Origin: Pseudomonadota bacterium
GTDB taxonomy: Bacteria > Pseudomonadota > Gammaproteobacteria > Steroidobacterales > Woeseiaceae
Length of the DNA stretch: 64,000 nt
NCBI GenBank assembly: GCA_022573655.1
Contig: JACZTO010000002.1
Span: 62,001 to 126,000, forward strand
Reading direction: 5' to 3'
Shown: positions 52,097 through 60,992 of the stretch, piece after piece
Layout: the number at the start of each line of letters is the position of its first letter
Numbering within the stretch: position 1 is the stretch's first letter
Made by a program: the position numbers and the translations under genes
The notes under the pieces: generated by a model
Seen by the model: only the letters and a program-made list of their open reading frames with translations
What the model was told of the DNA's origin: nothing
The model's database searches: none

Positions 52097-55000
52097 TTAT
52101 AACGTAATTTCTATGGTCCAGTGCTCTTCGCCGAGATCTCGCTTTTCCGAAAACAGCGGCTTGTCCTGGCCAACGACCCAGCTCGTCGCCAGCGTCTCGG
52201 TCATGACGTAGTCACGGTGCGTCGCCAGCGCTTTCTCGACCGCTGCCGAACCCGAAACGCCCAACGTGATGCGATCCGACACCTCAAGACCTGCTTGCTT
52301 GCGGGCGTCTTGCACCGAACGCACGATCTCGCGCGCGAATCCTTCGTCGATCAGCTCGTCATTTAGCGTGGTATCGAGTTCGGCAAGAAAGCCCGAGTCT
52401 TCTGCACAGGCATAGCCCTCGGCCGATGATGTGTGTACAAGCACGTCATCCGGTGCGAGCGTCAACGCTGGTCCGTAACTCATGGATATGACTGTGGATT
52501 CTCCTCGCGCCACGTTTGCAGCAATCTCGGCGCCGGGCAAATCCTGCAAGCCCTTGCGAATCTCGGGTATTTGTTTGCCAAGTCCCCTCTTCCCCAGTAC
52601 CGGCAAATTCGGTTTGATCTCGTAGCTCACATGAGCATCGTCTCGTGCAATGAACTCAATGCCCTTGACGTTGAGTTCTTCCAGTATCTGGTCCTGGTGC
52701 GCAGCGAGCGCTTTGGCAGATGCGTCGTCAGGCGCCCGCATCCGAAGCAGAGCCAGAGGTTGCCGTACTCGTACGCCCGATTGCTCGCGCGCTTGTCGGG
52801 CAAGCCCGACGACCTTTTGTACAACGTTAATTTCAAACAACAGGGCATCGTTTTGCCAGGCCGCGTCGGCCTCGGGCCAGACCGTCAAATGCACGGATTC
52901 AGGTGCGTCGGCATCGACACCCCGCACCAGGTTTTGATACAGGTTCTCCGCGAGAAACGGCATGAACGGCGCCATGAGTCTGTGTGCTGTGTTCAGGCAC
53001 TCGTACAAGGTCAGGTAGGCGGCTTGCGTATCCTCGGGGTCGGTCGACTTCCAGAAGCGGCGACGATTGCGGCGCACGTACCAGTTGCTCAGCTGATCCA
53101 CGAACGACTCCAGCGCTTCACCGGCGCTCTTTGCGTCGAGGTTGTCGAGTGACTCCGTAACCGTCGTGACCGTCTTGTACAGCAATGCCAGCGCCCAGCG
53201 ATCGATTTCCGGGCGATCTTGCGGCGCAATATCGCGACGCAGATCGACATCGTCGAGCCGCGCATAGAGTACGAAGAAGCCGTAGGTGTTCCAGAACGTG
53301 TTGATAAATGAGCTGGCGACCTCGGCCACGATCTCGACGGAGATACGCTTGGGCACATCGGGTGCCAGGCGGGCCAGGAAATACCAGCGCAACGCATCGG
53401 CACCCACCGTGTCGAATACGTCGTAGGGGTCGATGATATTGCCAACTGATTTCGACATCTTCTTGCCGTTCTTGTCGACGATCAGGTTCAGGCAAATGCA
53501 GTTTTTGTACGCGACACTGTCGGATACCAGCGTCGCTATCGCGTGCAACGTATAAAACCAGCCGCGCGTCTGATCGATGGCCTCGCAGATGTAGTCGGCC
53601 GGGAAACTCTGCTCGAACTCTTCTTTATTTTCGAACGGGTAATGCCATTGCGCGTAGGACATGGCGCCCGAATCGAACCAGCAGTCGATGACCTCGGGCA
53701 CGCGTCGCCAGGTCTTGCCGTCTTTCTCGAACGTAATGTCGTCAATGGCCGGACGATGCAGGTCGAGCTCGCTGAGCTGGCTCCCGGTCAGCTCCTCAAG
53801 TTCGGCGACGGAGCCGATGCAATGGTATTCACCGTCGCCGTCCGTCCACACAGGCAGCGGTGTTCCCCAGAAGCGCTCACGTGAGAGCGCCCAGTCCACG
53901 TTGTTCTCCAGCCATTTCCCAAAACGCCCGTCCCTGATGTGCTCGGGCACCCAGTTGATCGTCTGGTTCAGCTCGGTCATGCGCTCGCGAAATTTCGAGG
54001 TGCGGATGTACCAGGCATTCTTCGCGTAATAAAGAATAGGATCACCTGTGCGCCAGCCAAACGGGTAGTTGTGCTTGTAGCGCTCGGAGCGAAACATCAT
54101 GCCGCGATCCTTGAGGATGCGAATCAGCGGTTTGTCGGCGTCCTTGAAGAACAGTCCTTTCACAGGCTCCACTGCGTCGATGAAACGACCATCCAGACCG
54201 ACACCGTGCAGGACGGGCAGGTCGTTCGCCTGGCCCATTGCCAGATCGTCAACGCCGTACGCGGGAGCTGTGTGGACAATGCCCGTGCCGTCCTCGGTAC
54301 TGACAAAATCGGCGGCAAAGACCTGGAATGCGTTCGGCGCATCGACTTCGAGATAGTCGAAAAGCTGCTCGTAGCGCATGCCGACAAGCACAGCACCTTT
54401 AACGGTCTTCGCGACTGAGTGCTCAATGTCGCGGAATACCGCTTCGCGCAACGCCGCGGCGACGATCAGCGTCTGTCCGTCCGATTCGCAGTAGCAATAG
54501 TCGATGTCTTCACCCACAGCGAGCGCGAGGTTCGACGGCAGCGTCCACGGTGTCGTCGTCCAGACGAGGAAGTAGGTAGCGTCTTCGCCCTGGACTTTAA
54601 AACGCACGGTGATCGAGGGATCCTCGACTTCCTTGTAGCCGAGCGCCAGTTCGTGAGATGACAGAGTGGCGCCGATGCGCGGATCGTAGGGTACAACCTT
54701 GTAACCGCGGTAGATCAGGCCCTTGTCCCAGATTTTCCGCAACAGGTTCCAGACGGATTCGATGTAGCTGTTGTCGAGCGTGTAGTAGGCCTCATCAAGA
54801 TTAACCCAGAAGCCCATGCGCTCCGTCATCTTCTCCCAGTCGCCGATGTAGCGCATGACAGAATCGCGGCAGCGCTTGGTAAATTCCGCAATGCCCACTT
54901 GCGCTTCGATCTCTTTCTTGTCGAAGATACCCAGCTCTTTTTCGACTTCGTGCTCAACCGGCAGGCCGTGAGTATCCCAGCCGGCTTTTCTGGGTGCGTG

Positions 55001-55234
55001 ATAGCCACGCATGGTTTTGTAGCGCGGAAATATATCTTTGAAACTGCGCGCCAATACGTGGTGAATGCCGGGCTTGCCATTGGCCGTGGGCGGTCCTTCA
55101 TTAAAACTGAACAGCGGACGACCCTCGGACTGCGCTAACGACTTCCTGAAAACATCGTGCTCGCGCCAGAACTCCAGCACCTCGGTCTCGAGGGCTGGCC
55201 CGTCGTAACGGCCCTGAACTTCCTTAAATGGCAA
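52097..55234 (-). CDS. ileS: Isoleucyl-tRNA synthetase, GIHH-type
   Basis: 1045 aa. The start is TTG at 55232-55234 because GGAGGT lies 6 nt upstream and the next residues (PFKEVQGRYDGPALE) match the family; the frame extends back into the leader. The HIGH motif is GIHH at residues about 56-59 and KMSKS at about 592-596. Editing domain residues include WTTTPWTLPSNLALAVG and VHTAPAYGVDD. The form resembles IleS of actinobacteria and Thermus rather than the usual enzyme of E. coli, which is a smaller protein with HVGH/HIGH. Such type-2 enzymes are often insensitive to mupirocin. Together with the T-box leader this suggests acquisition from outside. Confidence 0.95.
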   Translation of the reverse strand: MPFKEVQGRYDGPALETEVLEFWREHDVFRKSLAQSEGRPLFSFNEGPPTANGKPGIHHVLARSFKDIFPRYKTMRGYHAPRKAGWDTHGLPVEHEVEKELGIFDKKEIEAQVGIAEFTKRCRDSVMRYIGDWEKMTERMGFWVNLDEAYYTLDNSYIESVWNLLRKIWDKGLIYRGYKVVPYDPRIGATLSSHELALGYKEVEDPSITVRFKVQGEDATYFLVWTTTPWTLPSNLALAVGEDIDYCYCESDGQTLIVAAALREAVFRDIEHSVAKTVKGAVLVGMRYEQLFDYLEVDAPNAFQVFAADFVSTEDGTGIVHTAPAYGVDDLAMGQANDLPVLHGVGLDGRFIDAVEPVKGLFFKDADKPLIRILKDRGMMFRSERYKHNYPFGWRTGDPILYYAKNAWYIRTSKFRERMTELNQTINWVPEHIRDGRFGKWLENNVDWALSRERFWGTPLPVWTDGDGEYHCIGSVAELEELTGSQLSELDLHRPAIDDITFEKDGKTWRRVPEVIDCWFDSGAMSYAQWHYPFENKEEFEQSFPADYICEAIDQTRGWFYTLHAIATLVSDSVAYKNCICLNLIVDKNGKKMSKSVGNIIDPYDVFDTVGADALRWYFLARLAPDVPKRISVEIVAEVASSFINTFWNTYGFFVLYARLDDVDLRRDIAPQDRPEIDRWALALLYKTVTTVTESLDNLDAKSAGEALESFVDQLSNWYVRRNRRRFWKSTDPEDTQAAYLTLYECLNTAHRLMAPFMPFLAENLYQNLVRGVDADAPESVHLTVWPEADAAWQNDALLFEINVVQKVVGLARQAREQSGVRVRQPLALLRMRAPDDASAKALAAHQDQILEELNVKGIEFIARDDAHVSYEIKPNLPVLGKRGLGKQIPEIRKGLQDLPGAEIAANVARGESTVISMSYGPALTLAPDDVLVHTSSAEGYACAEDSGFLAELDTTLNDELIDEGFAREIVRSVQDARKQAGLEVSDRITLGVSGSAAVEKALATHRDYVMTETLATSWVVGQDKPLFSEKRDLGEEHWTIEITL

Positions 55235-55252
55235 AACTCGACCTCCAATAAC

Positions 55253-55287
55253 AAAACGCCCCGGGCGCATTAGCTGCACCCGGGGCG
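55253..55287 (-). terminator. Intrinsic terminator of the ileS T-box
   Basis: A 13-bp GC-rich stem (CGCCCCGGGTGCA with TGCGCCCGGGGCG, one G-U) with a 5-nt loop, then TTTTGTT on the minus strand. It lies between the T-box sequence and ileS, and shares bases with the antiterminator. Confidence 0.9.
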
Positions 55288-55540
55288 AGAATTCTTCGCG
55301 GTACCACCCGGTTTCACGGCCTCACCTTAAAGATGATTCCGCCTCGTGGACCGTTACCTGTGACAACGTATCCGTCGCTCGTCTCGTGAGCCAGTCGGCC
55401 TGCCCTACTTATCGCGAATGTTCGGGTAGCGACTCCGGGGTGATATTCGGCAGTTTCGGGCCCGGAGCTCTCACCGTCCTCCGGTCGCTGGTGCCTGAAC
55501 GAGCTGCCTGTTTGTCCCCTTCAGCGTCTTGCGGGGAAAG
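55253..55540 (-). promoter_or_regulatory. T-box riboswitch, isoleucine specifier, transcriptional type
   Basis: Stem I runs from GAC near 55528 to GTC near 55431. Its lower helix GGGG/CCCC and middle helix GGCAG/CTGCC flank a specifier loop with ACAAACA on one side and GAATATCA on the other; ATC (55442-55444) reads tRNA-Ile(GAU) and is followed by the expected A. A distal CACC/GGTG helix sits at the apex. The T-box sequence GGGTGGTACCGCG (55297-55309) carries TGGT (55303-55306), which pairs with the free ACCA end of uncharged tRNA. An intrinsic terminator follows. Uncharged tRNA-Ile should favour antitermination and raise ileS expression. The structure is drawn by eye. Confidence 0.92.
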
Positions 55541-55591
55541 TAGCGCCCAAATGCGAAAAACACAAGAGAAGAAATTCAGATCGCCGGCATG

Positions 55592-57790
55592 TCAGCCAAG
55601 ATCAGCCAGGAAGCCTTTCATCCGATCCCGAAGTGCCGCTTCCTCGTCTTGCCAGTTCTGCATCGCCGCCTGGATGCGAGGATCCTCGACAAACTTCGTG
55701 AATTGAGCTTGCGCAAAGTCTTCCCTCCAACCCGGGTTCAGTGTCACCGCCTGAGTAAACAGCTCCGATAACGCCACTTCTGCAGCCCTTTCGACGTCCC
55801 CGCGCATTGCCGCCACGTCAACTTCAGTCCGCGGGTCGTCAAGCGGGTCAATGCCGAATCCTTTCGCGATCGCGAGCAGCGTCTCCATACGGCGAAACAA
55901 TTCATCGCGCGGTAACGTTGTATACCAAGCGTCGAAAGCCATGAGTTGGGCCGTTCTGAATTTGGCCGGCGTCGACGTCGCGTCTATATCGAATATTCCG
56001 GGCGCTTGCTGTTCCAGGTAAGCGCTTGTCTCTTGTACGTTCCCGCGACTGGCCGCGGCCCGCATCAAGTACTGGACAGCACCGGCATACGCGAATTGCC
56101 TGTCATCTACTCCATCTTCGATGGCTCGTCTGGCGGCCGCATCAGTGGCTTCTTCATCACCGATGTTCAAGGCTCTCAGTAACTCGATCCGATAGGCAAT
56201 TTCACTGGTCGGCGCGATCGCAAGAACCCGATTGCGAAAATCGTCGGCTTCTTCTATGAGACCGAACTCATACAGGAAAGCAGCAACAAGGCCTGGAATC
56301 TCGTGGTCCCTTGGATCGACTACCATAGCCTCGAGCATCTGCCGCAAATACCCGACCCCATCGCCCGTTCGTAAGGCGGCGCGAGCCAACCGCAGGTAGG
56401 CGTTTGGCTGCAGCGGCTCGATATCAAGCGATTTCTGCAAAGCGCTCCGCGCTTCATCAAGTTGTTCAAGATCGAGATACAGCGATCCGACTTCGTAATG
56501 TATGCGTGCGTTGTAAGGGTCACGCTGTAGCGCGTCGAGTTGCAACTCCAAAGCCCTGTCCAACCGTTGCACACCGTTTAACAACCGCGTCAACAGCACC
56601 AGCGCCTGGTATTCACCGGGATTGTCTGCGACAAGCTCCTCCAGTTGGACAACAGCGTCGTGAATGGCGTCCGCGTTTCCCTCTTGCAAGTCCAGGGCTA
56701 CTCGCGCAAATACCCGAATCGCTTGGGCACCAGCATCGTCGGAACTGATCGCGAGGACCTGGTCGGTCATCGCGAGAGCCGATCTCAGCGCCTCATCCCG
56801 ATCCATCAGGCCGGTTTCCCTCTGATGTAAATAGTTGCTGGCAAGCTCTGTCTTTGCATCCAGAAAGTCCGGATCGATTATCAATGCGCCCTTCAACAAC
56901 TGCTCTGCCGCCTGCAGCCCGCCAAATGAAAAGGTTGCGCGTTCCTTGAGCGCTTGCAGATAGAGATCGTAAGCGTCCGGATTTTCTGTCCCCACGCCAG
57001 CAACCTTGTTGCCACCCTTAGCGCCAAAAAACGACACGGACAACGCGCCTCCGACTTTCTCGGCAATCTCATCCTGGATGGCAAAAATATCATCGTTGGT
57101 TCGATCATAAATTTCCGACCAAACATGAAATCCGTCCTCAGCCCGAATTAGCTGAGCCGTGATGCGCACCCGGTTTCCTACTTGTTGAACGCTGCCCTCC
57201 AAGACATGGGCTACCTGGAGCGCCTTGGCGATTTCCCGAACATTGATGTTCTTGCCTTTGAACGCGAAACTCGACGTGCGCGCAGCAACCTTCAGGCCGG
57301 GAATCTGGGCCAGCATATGTAACAAGGATTCGGTCAGGCCGTCGGAAAAATATTCGTTGTCCTCGTCCTTCGACATATTGACGAACGGCAATACAGCAAT
57401 GGATTCATTGCTGACGACAGTCTCGTCGGTTGTTGTGCCGTCTTGTAACTCACGTGCGCTGAAGAATGCGACAAAAATGATGGCCAGCACGACGCCCGAA
57501 ATCGTAATGTAATCGAGCTTTCTGATAGAGCCGCGACCGGTAGCGGATTCGCGGTCAACGTCCTCTTCTTTCTTGATCCCTTCTGGCGTCAGTTCATAAA
57601 CCCACGACAGGATGACTGTTGGTATAAATCCGAAGACGAAAATCAGTATAACTGCTGTTACTGCCCAATCAGGCGCCCCGAAGGTCGGCAGTATCGTAGT
57701 AAGCACCTCCGTGAGCAGCCAGCCGACAACGAGGTAGGCGGCAGCAACACGAAATACGTTACGACGCTTGAGTTCACTGACCAGAGTCAT
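55592..57790 (-). CDS. TolB-like/TPR repeat membrane protein
   Basis: 732 aa. Conserved N-terminus SELKRRNVFRVAAAYLVVGW with two membrane helices, a third near residue 100 (YITISGVVLAIIFVAFFSAR), then a TolB-N/FlgO-like domain (SIAVLPFVNMSKDEDNEYFS, EGSVQQVGNRVRITAQLI, FAIQDEIAEKV). The rest is TPR repeats (YNARIHYEVGSLYLDLEQLD). The N-terminus often carries DNA-binding or cyclase modules in relatives; none is present here. It ends 50 nt before the T-box. A truncated relative lies at 45635-45763. Confidence 0.88.
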   Translation of the reverse strand: MTLVSELKRRNVFRVAAAYLVVGWLLTEVLTTILPTFGAPDWAVTAVILIFVFGFIPTVILSWVYELTPEGIKKEEDVDRESATGRGSIRKLDYITISGVVLAIIFVAFFSARELQDGTTTDETVVSNESIAVLPFVNMSKDEDNEYFSDGLTESLLHMLAQIPGLKVAARTSSFAFKGKNINVREIAKALQVAHVLEGSVQQVGNRVRITAQLIRAEDGFHVWSEIYDRTNDDIFAIQDEIAEKVGGALSVSFFGAKGGNKVAGVGTENPDAYDLYLQALKERATFSFGGLQAAEQLLKGALIIDPDFLDAKTELASNYLHQRETGLMDRDEALRSALAMTDQVLAISSDDAGAQAIRVFARVALDLQEGNADAIHDAVVQLEELVADNPGEYQALVLLTRLLNGVQRLDRALELQLDALQRDPYNARIHYEVGSLYLDLEQLDEARSALQKSLDIEPLQPNAYLRLARAALRTGDGVGYLRQMLEAMVVDPRDHEIPGLVAAFLYEFGLIEEADDFRNRVLAIAPTSEIAYRIELLRALNIGDEEATDAAARRAIEDGVDDRQFAYAGAVQYLMRAAASRGNVQETSAYLEQQAPGIFDIDATSTPAKFRTAQLMAFDAWYTTLPRDELFRRMETLLAIAKGFGIDPLDDPRTEVDVAAMRGDVERAAEVALSELFTQAVTLNPGWREDFAQAQFTKFVEDPRIQAAMQNWQDEEAALRDRMKGFLADLG

Positions 57791-57922
57791 TCGGGGTCTA
57801 CAATAATGTTGAGAATTACCTAGACTACACCAAAGCAGATACCTGCTTTCGCGTAGGATTCATCTACTATGATGCGACGCGTACAATAATCGTTTGATCT
57901 TCAACGGACCCGGGTAACAGCA

Positions 57923-59218
57923 ATGAAAAGAACATGGGTTGTGGCAGGCCTGATGTGCCTGTCTTTTGCTGTACAGGCTGAGACTTTCCTCATCGAGAAT
58001 GTGCGGATATTCAACGGGGTCGACGCGAACCTGACGCCCGGACACGTGCTCGTGAACGACGGGATCATCGCGAGAATCTCCCAGGACCCGATCGACGCAC
58101 CGGATGGCGCGACGATCATTGATGGTGGCAATCGTGTGCTGTCGCCGGGATTCATTGATCTGCACGTGCATCTGACGGGACATGCCCCAGCCAACCAGAC
58201 CTATTCCCACGCCACCGTCGCTGGCGCCATCGCCGCCGACGTTGCGCGACATTTTCTCGACAGCGGCTTCACCACCATTCGTGACGCAGGCGGCACGCAT
58301 CCGGACCTGGCGCGGGCCTTTGAACTGGGCACGTTATACGGACCCAGGGTTTTTCCGTCTGGTGCCATATTGTCGCAAACCGCGGGCCATGGTGACTGGC
58401 GTCACCAGGACCAGCCGCATCCAACACTCGAGGGTGGCAGTCCTTATCTCTTCTCCGGCCAGGTCGTCATTGTCGATGGCGTCGACCAGCACCTGATGGC
58501 CACGCGCGAAAACCTTCGCAATGGAGCAACCCAGATCAAGATCATGGGTGGCGGCGGGGTCATGTCTCAGTACGACCCGATTTACTCGTTGCAGCCAACG
58601 CCTTCTGAGATTCGTGCCGTAGTGCAGGCCGCTAGCGACTGGGGCACTTACGTGCTGGCGCATGCCTACACGAGCGAGGCCATCCGCCGCCTCGTCGACA
58701 ATGGTGTGCGCTGCATCGAACACGGCCTGCTGATTGACGATGCGACTGCAAAATACGTCAAGGAACATGACGTCGTCATCAGCACGCAACTGGTTGTCTA
58801 TCGGGCGCTCAAAGATCTGCCGGGAATCACGCAAACCAATCTCGACAAACTCGACGTGGTCCTGAAGGGCCAGGAAAACCTGATCGCCCTGATCAAGAAG
58901 TACAAAATCACGACTGGGTTTGCGACCGACCTGATCAGCGGCATGTACCCGTTGCTGACGCGTGAATTCACGGAGCGCGCAATGTACTGGACGCCGGCAG
59001 AAGTACTCATGCAAGCCACCTCGGAGAGCGCCAAGGTCATTCGCATGGCCGGGCGGCTGAACCGATTCGGCAACTTCGGCGAAATTCGCGAAGGCTGGGT
59101 CGCCGACCTGCTGTTGATCAATGGCGAACCGCTAGAGGATATTTCTGTACTCAGGGACCCGGACAAGAACCTCGCCTTGATTATGCAGGGCGGCAAGATC
59201 ATCAAGAATCGCCTGTAG
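57923..59218 (+). CDS. Exported amidohydrolase family protein (imidazolonepropionase-like)
   Basis: 431 aa with signal peptide ending VQAE. The metal motif FIDLHVHLTGHAP and later AHAYTSEAIRRLVDNGVRCI, IEHGLL and FATDLI give the HxH, Lys/His and Asp positions of the binuclear amidohydrolase barrel; IKIMGGGGVMSQYD holds the Lys. These periplasmic members cleave dipeptides or cyclic amides such as Xaa-Pro or imidazolone compounds. Substrate unknown. It is divergent from the TolB-like gene. Confidence 0.9.
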   Translation: MKRTWVVAGLMCLSFAVQAETFLIENVRIFNGVDANLTPGHVLVNDGIIARISQDPIDAPDGATIIDGGNRVLSPGFIDLHVHLTGHAPANQTYSHATVAGAIAADVARHFLDSGFTTIRDAGGTHPDLARAFELGTLYGPRVFPSGAILSQTAGHGDWRHQDQPHPTLEGGSPYLFSGQVVIVDGVDQHLMATRENLRNGATQIKIMGGGGVMSQYDPIYSLQPTPSEIRAVVQAASDWGTYVLAHAYTSEAIRRLVDNGVRCIEHGLLIDDATAKYVKEHDVVISTQLVVYRALKDLPGITQTNLDKLDVVLKGQENLIALIKKYKITTGFATDLISGMYPLLTREFTERAMYWTPAEVLMQATSESAKVIRMAGRLNRFGNFGEIREGWVADLLLINGEPLEDISVLRDPDKNLALIMQGGKIIKNRL

Positions 59219-59230
59219 AGTGAAGGCGGG

Positions 59231-59557
59231 CTAGTTGCCCTCGGATTTGCTGGCGCAGTCAATGCACAGTAACGCCGTCGGATCGAACTCCAGTCGCTTG
59301 GGATTGATGGGTTCGTCGCACTGCGTACAAAGCCCGTACTCGTCGTCATCAATTCGCGTGAGCGCCGCAGTGATTCGTAACAGCATTGCTTCGCGGCGAC
59401 GCCCGGATGCCTGGGCCATCGCCTGAGCCTGCATCGCGTCCATGCGTGATAGTCGCCCGACGGAGGACTGGTCGAGTTCAACGACCGCCGCGGACTCATC
59501 GCTCGTCGCCGCCACAGATTCCAGTTCTGCACGCAGTTTCAGCAATCTTTCACGCAT
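59231..59557 (-). CDS. TraR/DksA-type C4 zinc-finger protein
   Basis: 108 aa. The C-terminal zinc finger is CTQCDEPINPKRLEFDPTAL, then CIDCAS. A short coiled-coil precedes it (LLKLRAELESVAATSDE, GRRREAMLLRITAALTRIDD). It lacks the DxxDxA tip of true DksA, so it is more like the short homologues whose effect on RNA polymerase is not known. Confidence 0.87.
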   Translation of the reverse strand: MRERLLKLRAELESVAATSDESAAVVELDQSSVGRLSRMDAMQAQAMAQASGRRREAMLLRITAALTRIDDDEYGLCTQCDEPINPKRLEFDPTALLCIDCASKSEGN

Positions 59558-59584
59558 ACGCGCTGGCCGCCGTCGTAGTCAATC

Positions 59585-60937
59585 TCATTTAAAATCCTTG
59601 TCTGAGAAAATTCTCTGCGTGCCCGGATCGACCAGTCGGTCAGCCAATCCTCGAACCGTCTCAACCAGCCTGGCGCGTGTCGTGCGCATGTCCTCAAGCC
59701 CGGTTCGCAGTCGTGTCAGGCGCAGTATCGATACAATGGACATGAACAGGCTGGCCTCCGCCTCCATGAGTCGCACTGAAGTGAAGAAACTGAATGTCAG
59801 ACCCACGACGGCAGCGATAGCCCACCACAGCCCGAAATATCCGCCGATAATGGCCGCAATTACGAGGTACAGGATCGGCAGTATCGAAATAGTCGCAAGT
59901 ACTTTGATCGTCGCGATGTCGTCCATTTCATAGCTGAATTTTTCGCCGAAAACGGCGGCGGCCCAGCCAACCGGCAGATGCAACAAGGCACCCGGAATCG
60001 CGATGGGCAGCAACACAAGCATCATCAACGCACGGGCCAGCAGACGACGAAACGCTTTGCCCGGCGCAATCGGTTTTCGGAGTTGGTAGTCCTTGAGCCC
60101 GAGCATATCCAGCCGTGACTGGTAGTCCTCGACATCATCGCGAAACTGACGCATTTCCGGATCGTTAGCGGCTTTCAGATAGCCGTCGACAAAGCGCCGA
60201 TTGAGTTCGACGTAAACTCCTGGCGAAAGTTCGGTGTGGGCAGGCTTGTACAGACGTCGCGCCGCCTGGGCAAATCGCAGGGTTCGCCAGTCTGGCGCAT
60301 TGAGCGTGACAACCCTCAAGGCTTGAGCCAGCTGGCTCGTCAGCTTTCTGACGGTCTCCTGATTGTCATGCGCATATTCCCTGGCCCAAGCGTCGCCAAT
60401 AACGATGCCCTGTCCAAACTCGAGCAACACCTGGCTTCTGAAGCGATGCCGGTGAATGTAGTTCAGCCCACAGGGAATAATCGTGACTTTCACTTTGCCC
60501 CTGGCTGCGACCGATAAAGCGATACGTGCCGTCCCGGTTTTCAGTTTCGTCAGTTGAGACTCTGTGTGGCTCACTCCTTCCGGGAACACACCCATGCAGT
60601 TGCCGGACTCGATGACCTCAAAGAGTTTCTGAAACGCGGTCTCATTGTCGACCTCGCCATCGTATTCTTCCCGTCGGTATATTGGCACGGCACCGGTTGC
60701 GTCCAGAATCGGGCCGAGTATTCGGTACTGCCAAAGCTTGGCGTTCGCCATGAAGTGTATCGGCCAGCGCCCGCACCTGGCCGTTAACAGCCAGCCGTCC
60801 ATCAGGGCATTCGGATGATTACCCGCAAAAATAACCGGCCCTTCCGCAGGCACGTTTTCAATACCCACGACGTCGATGCGGCGAAAGAAGGTATTTGTGA
60901 TTACGTGTATCAGCGAGATGACTAAACGCTGGATCAT
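59585..60937 (-). CDS. Lysophospholipid acyltransferase family protein (PlsC-like)
   Basis: 450 aa. The acyltransferase motifs FAGNHPNALMDGWLL (NHxxxxD) and GVFPEGVSHTES (FPEG) are in the N-terminal half, followed by two membrane segments (LMMLVLLPIAIPGALLHLPV, ILPILYLVIAAIIGGYFGLW). It acylates lysophosphatidic acid or a similar acceptor in the inner membrane. Longer than standard PlsC (about 250 aa) because of the C-terminal membrane extension. Confidence 0.9.
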   Translation of the reverse strand: MIQRLVISLIHVITNTFFRRIDVVGIENVPAEGPVIFAGNHPNALMDGWLLTARCGRWPIHFMANAKLWQYRILGPILDATGAVPIYRREEYDGEVDNETAFQKLFEVIESGNCMGVFPEGVSHTESQLTKLKTGTARIALSVAARGKVKVTIIPCGLNYIHRHRFRSQVLLEFGQGIVIGDAWAREYAHDNQETVRKLTSQLAQALRVVTLNAPDWRTLRFAQAARRLYKPAHTELSPGVYVELNRRFVDGYLKAANDPEMRQFRDDVEDYQSRLDMLGLKDYQLRKPIAPGKAFRRLLARALMMLVLLPIAIPGALLHLPVGWAAAVFGEKFSYEMDDIATIKVLATISILPILYLVIAAIIGGYFGLWWAIAAVVGLTFSFFTSVRLMEAEASLFMSIVSILRLTRLRTGLEDMRTTRARLVETVRGLADRLVDPGTQRIFSDKDFK

Positions 60938-60992
60938 CGCCGTGCTCCGCTTCTTTGTCGGCTAAGCTCACTTTGCGATCCAGAGCACTTTG

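Noticed and set aside
55386-55706. 106-codon plus-strand ORF over the T-box leader
   Set aside because: Its translation has no family features and the region is explained by the T-box RNA on the other strand.
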